A stretch of 45,520 bases of DNA from Acidobacteriota bacterium. GTDB taxonomy: Bacteria; Acidobacteriota; Terriglobia; Acidiferrales; UBA7541. The notes under the pieces are model-generated. The model had not been told where the DNA came from. It saw only the letters and a program-made list of their open reading frames with translations, and ran no database searches. Numbering within the stretch: position 1 is the stretch's first letter; every line of letters begins with the position of its first letter. Where the stretch lies: the NCBI GenBank assembly GCA_013289715.1, contig JABCZJ010000027.1, forward strand, positions 1 through 45,520, written 5' to 3'. A program made the position numbers and the translations under genes. Shown here piece after piece: positions 42,531 to 45,520 of this stretch.

Positions 42531-42840
42531 CGTGGTTCGACCTCCTGGAAATTCAAGGATACAGAGGGGCTCCCAATGCCGCCATTTGTACCACAACGAG
42601 TGCAGGATTCTACACTACGGACGCACGAATCGGGTGCTCGTGAGGCTCGAGGCACGTCGGATTCCGGAATGGGAGCAAGTAAAGCTTTTTGTATCAGTCC
42701 TTTGGCGGTTCCCACAGCGAAAACGGCTTCTAGGATGCCCGGTTCTGGGACGGGACTGTCGCGGAGACGGACAGCAATTCTACGAGGATCCAGTAGGTTA
42801 TCCTCCAGAGCTGCGTCTGCCGTGCGCCTGCGGGAACTAC
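42531..42840. other. regulatory region upstream of ADOP permease 4
   Basis: 310 bp without a gene. It holds the TGTC/GACA element and, on the minus strand at 42651-42666, a weak GG-N10-GC element (CGGAATCCGACGTGCC) about 90 bp closer to the gene. Confidence 0.4.
42756..42774. promoter_or_regulatory. CTGTC-N9-GACAG element upstream of ADOP permease 4
   Basis: The 19 bases are CTGTCGCGGAGACGGACAG, with 5-bp inverted arms. GTCGCGGAGACGGACA within it differs at one position from the element before ADOP permease 2. Both stand on the upstream side of a minus-strand ADOP gene. Confidence 0.5.
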
Positions 42841-43899
42841 TTAGTTGTGAGTCGCAGGTTGCGCGTAATAACCCTGACGAGTGCGTCCGGTCAGGCCGGG
42901 TTTTGCGATTTTGACCTCGATGCGGTGGTATTCGTCTGGCCGCTCGGCTGCGGCTGGGACGAAGGAGATCTCGTAATACGGGGCCGCATCCGAAATGCAT
43001 TCCTGCAGAAGGGCGGCGACATCGTTGTTGAAGTTGAGAGCGAGACCGCCGCTCTGGGTCGCAATCACCGGCAGACCCAGATCGCCGGCTTCGATCTGGC
43101 TGGGCTTGCTGATTCCTTTGACGAATTCCTGGTAGAACGAGGCGCGGCTGATCGACTCGCTATTGCCCAACGGATCGACACTGTAGAGTGTGACGCGGGC
43201 CTGGCGCAGCTGGGTCGAGAGATTCACAATATGCCCAAACATCATCGTTTGCAATTTGGCATCGAGGTCCACGTTTGGGCCAGAGAGCAGAGGCCATCCG
43301 GGTGAAACCCACAGAATCAGCTTACGCCCCGGGCGCGGAGCCAGGTTTGCGACAAGTTGGGACAGGGTCTTCAGGGAGAGCTGCCAGCGCTCGGTGCCAC
43401 CGTTGAAGCCGGCGGAACGTCCGAGGTCACGCAGACCGATTTCCTGTCGGTCCAGTTGGGCAGCGATCGCATTCCCGTCGGTCGAAAAGCCTCCGCCCAG
43501 AATTTGTGTTCCTCTATCCCCGAAAATCGCGATGGCGAGCCGGTATGCGAGCCGACCTCCTTCGGCACGCAGGACCTTGTCAATATTGCTGCGTTCCAGC
43601 GCGATCGTCCGGGCAGTAGCGTTGACCGCATCGATCACCAGAAGCACTTCGATCGGAGCGTCGCGGCCCGAAACGGCTTTGAACGAGGTGATGGTCCGCG
43701 GCGCCTTGTTGTCCAGCAGGGTGAAGTCTTGCTCGGTGAGATCGCCGACAGGCGGTCCGGATTTTTGGGTGACGACGACGTCGAGGAGGATTTGATTTGC
43801 GGCGGGTGGGGTCGGCCGCGGGGTTTGCTGCGCGGACGCTGCGCTGGCGGAAAGCAAAGTGGCAAGAATCAGGCAGCGGAGGTGCGGGCTGTTGGGCAT
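42841..43899 (-). CDS. VWFA-related acidobacterial-type secreted protein, copy A
   Basis: A 352-aa protein from the ATG at 43899 (MPNSPHLRCLILATLLSASA), which gives a clean signal peptide and has AAGGAA upstream. A start 44 codons earlier would bury the signal. QILLDVVVTQKSGPPVGDLT, then EQDFTLLDNKAPRTITSF, is the opening of the acidobacterial VWFA-related family. The VWA fold follows (IEVLLVIDAVNATARTIALE; GRKLILWVSPGWPLLSGPNV). The metal site is degenerate: DAVNA stands where MIDAS has DxSxS. The C-terminal block YYEISFVPAAAERPDEYHRI, then EVKIAKPGLTGRTRQGYYA, is typical. It is probably a surface or periplasmic adhesion or scaffold protein. It is a tandem paralogue of the next gene. Confidence 0.88.
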   Translation of the reverse strand: MPNSPHLRCLILATLLSASAASAQQTPRPTPPAANQILLDVVVTQKSGPPVGDLTEQDFTLLDNKAPRTITSFKAVSGRDAPIEVLLVIDAVNATARTIALERSNIDKVLRAEGGRLAYRLAIAIFGDRGTQILGGGFSTDGNAIAAQLDRQEIGLRDLGRSAGFNGGTERWQLSLKTLSQLVANLAPRPGRKLILWVSPGWPLLSGPNVDLDAKLQTMMFGHIVNLSTQLRQARVTLYSVDPLGNSESISRASFYQEFVKGISKPSQIEAGDLGLPVIATQSGGLALNFNNDVAALLQECISDAAPYYEISFVPAAAERPDEYHRIEVKIAKPGLTGRTRQGYYAQPATHN

Positions 43900-44173
43900 G
43901 CGTTCGATTCCTTCGAGCCAAGGTTTGCCGAGATTCGACTGCAAACTTCGCCGAGTATGACAGGGTCGTTTGCTGGGTCCCATAGACGCGGACGGGGTTG
44001 GTGCGTTTCGGTTAAGTGTCGAGGAACGCACCGGGAGCTATCCGGCTCTGTTGACGCTCTGCGTGTTTCGCGGGAGTGAAATTGCGGAAAAGGGCGTATT
44101 ACAACGTCAGGCAAATAATGTAGCGCCTACGGCGCTAGCGACTCTCTGCAGCGAATTTTCTGGCGCACACTGC

Positions 44174-45229
44174 TTAGTTGCGGGGCGTAGGTTGCGCGTA
44201 ATAGCCCTGACGAGTTCGGGCGGTCAGGCCGGGCTTTGCGACTTTGATTTCAATGCGGTGGTATTCGTCTGGCCGCTCGGCTGCGGGCGCGGCGAAAGAG
44301 ATTTCGTAGTAGGGCGCGACATCGGAGATGCATTCTTGCAAGAGCCCGGCGAGATCGTTGTTAAAGTCGAGCTCGAGGCCGCCGCTCTGAAGGGCGAGCA
44401 CCGGGAGCGCCAGATTCCCCAGATTGACCTGGCTGGGTTTGCTGACGCCTTTCAGGAACTCCTCGTAGTACGTGCCGCGGAAGACGGACTCGCCAGCGCC
44501 CAATGGATTAACGCTGTATAGGGTAAAGCGGGCCTGACGGAGTTGCGTAGAGAGAGCGACAATTTGCGCGAAGATCTGTCCTTGCTGCTTCGCGTCGAGC
44601 TCAACGTTCGGCCCCGAGAGCAGAGGCCAGCCCGGAGAGATCCAGAGCACGATTTTACGCCCCGGATGCGGAGCCTCGCCGGTAATCACCTGATTCAGCG
44701 CCTCCAGGGAATACTGCAAGCGCTCGCTTGCGCCGTAGAAACCGGCCGAGCGTCCGATGTCGCGCAGGCCGATCTGATCGTGATCCATGGCGGTGCTAAG
44801 GGCGTTGCCGTCGCTCGAGAAATTCTCAGCAAGCTTGGCGCCTGTGTCCGTGGCCACCACAACAGCGACCGGGTAGGCGAGGCGACCTCCTTCGGCGCGG
44901 AGAAACTTGTCGATCTGTATGCGTTCGTAGCCAATTTCGCGTGCGTCGATATTGATTGCGTCAATTACGAGGATGACTTCAACGGGAGCCTGGCGGCCGG
45001 TGACCGGCGCGAACGAGGTGATCGCTTGTGGGGAATTGTTATCCAGCACGGTGAAGTCCTGCTGCTGTAGATCGGCTACGGGCGGACCGGATTTTGCGGT
45101 GACGACCACGTCGAGGTGGATTTTGTCGTTGCCCGCCTGGACTTGGGGACTGTTTCCCTGGGCCGAAGCAGCAGCGGCGCAGAGGAGAGTCGCGAGAAGA
45201 AAAGCGCTGAGGCGTGAGACGCTGAACAT
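44174..45229 (-). CDS. VWFA-related acidobacterial-type secreted protein, copy B
   Basis: A 351-aa protein from the ATG at 45229 (MFSVSRLSAFLLATLLCAAA), with AGGAGG ten bases upstream. The signal peptide is cut near AAASAQ. The architecture is the same as the neighbouring copy, with long identical stretches (ILWVSPGWPLLSGPNV against VLWISPGWPLLSGPNV; RPDEYHRIE; TRQGYYAQP). The MIDAS position reads DAINI in place of DxSxS, so metal-dependent ligand binding is doubtful. Differences cluster in the first VWA half (VVVATDTGAKLAENFSSDGN). The family occurs in many copies in Acidobacteria; its function is unknown. It ends 274 bp before copy A starts. Confidence 0.88.
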   Translation of the reverse strand: MFSVSRLSAFLLATLLCAAAASAQGNSPQVQAGNDKIHLDVVVTAKSGPPVADLQQQDFTVLDNNSPQAITSFAPVTGRQAPVEVILVIDAINIDAREIGYERIQIDKFLRAEGGRLAYPVAVVVATDTGAKLAENFSSDGNALSTAMDHDQIGLRDIGRSAGFYGASERLQYSLEALNQVITGEAPHPGRKIVLWISPGWPLLSGPNVELDAKQQGQIFAQIVALSTQLRQARFTLYSVNPLGAGESVFRGTYYEEFLKGVSKPSQVNLGNLALPVLALQSGGLELDFNNDLAGLLQECISDVAPYYEISFAAPAAERPDEYHRIEIKVAKPGLTARTRQGYYAQPTPRN

Positions 45230-45498
45230 GAGTTGTAATCCTCCTGGGCAATACTCGCGACCTTTCGCTGGAACGCTTTGCGAAACTCGGTGGTCCAAGC
45301 TTAGATGCTATTCCGAGTTGAAAAGTGTCGGCCCGCCCTGATGAATGCGCTAGGCACGGAAATGAAATACGTGTGCCGCTGCGTGCGCGGCGGCAGCAAT
45401 TCCGCATCCGAGAAATTGGTTAGAGCCTAAATAGAGCTTGCCCTTAGAATTACCCTTCCTGCGGTTAGCGAGGCAGATTCGCATTGCTTTTTTTCGAC

Positions 45499-45504
45499 TT
45501 GACA
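45499..45504 (+). promoter_or_regulatory. possible -35 box at the right edge
   Basis: A consensus TTGACA lies here. The -10 position falls beyond the end of the window, so this cannot be confirmed. Confidence 0.2.
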
Positions 45505-45520
45505 GCAGACTATTCTTGTA

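Noticed and set aside
42727..42742. GG-N10-GC element (GGGCATCCTAGAAGCC on the minus strand) upstream of ADOP permease 4
   Set aside because: It is too close to the TGTC/GACA element (about 14 bp) for an enhancer-dependent promoter, and the -12 box is poor.
1..45520. tRNA, rRNA, CRISPR, transposon and prophage search by eye
   Set aside because: No cloverleaf with a GGTTCGAATCC-type arm, no regularly spaced repeat array and no transposase or integrase motifs were seen.

Overview
The window reads as a piece of an acidobacterial chromosome (phylum Acidobacteriota). This rests on gene content, not on a marker gene: four very large double-FtsX permeases of the ADOP type, one with an acidobacterial-type PadR regulator; two tandem VWFA-related proteins of the acidobacterial class; a carboxypeptidase-regulatory-like secreted protein; and GC-rich REP-like hairpins between genes. 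No rRNA, tRNA, CRISPR array, transposase, integrase or phage gene was seen.

Layout. 0.2-5.3 kb: a secreted protein with a carboxypeptidase-like domain (-), a PpiC/SurA-type prolyl isomerase (+), a double-ACT protein (-), and an overlapping pair encoding a membrane cytochrome b and a Tat-exported molybdopterin oxidoreductase. 5.5-14.1 kb: three ADOP permeases, a small two-helix membrane protein and a PadR regulator. 14.4-14.8 kb: a small membrane-protein gene that looks frameshifted. 14.9-21.9 kb: a probable chitosan/glucosamine locus (LacI regulator, GH2 exo-beta-glucosaminidase, GlmS-like double-SIS enzyme, APC permease). 22.4-32.7 kb: a complete potassium-uptake Kdp locus, with an upstream small membrane protein, a beta-barrel porin, a 28-aa peptide, kdpF, kdpA, kdpB and kdpC on the minus strand, kdpE on the plus strand, and KdpD split into two separate, divergently transcribed genes. 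32.9-37.2 kb: a GT39-like membrane glycosyltransferase, a type II NADH dehydrogenase and a DUF2252 protein. 37.4-39.7 kb: a conserved unknown, a CheY-like receiver, a PilZ protein and a secreted NTF2-like protein. 40.0-45.3 kb: the fourth ADOP permease and two tandem VWFA-related proteins.

How it works together. The Kdp block should form a high-affinity K+ importer (KdpFABC) with its own KdpD-KdpE sensing system and an outer-membrane porin in the same transcription unit. The GH2-SIS block should release glucosamine from chitosan oligomers and, after phosphorylation, feed it to fructose-6-phosphate.

The least explained signal is regulatory. Two ADOP genes share a 16-nt element (15 of 16 identical) of the TGTC/GACA type, and a third has one CGGACA half-site. 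In all three a GG-N10-GC element, the spacing of a sigma-54 promoter, lies about 70-90 bp closer to the gene. The fourth ADOP has an extra N-terminal domain and instead lies behind padR and a TTCTATA inverted repeat. This suggests two regulatory classes of ADOP exporter in one genome.
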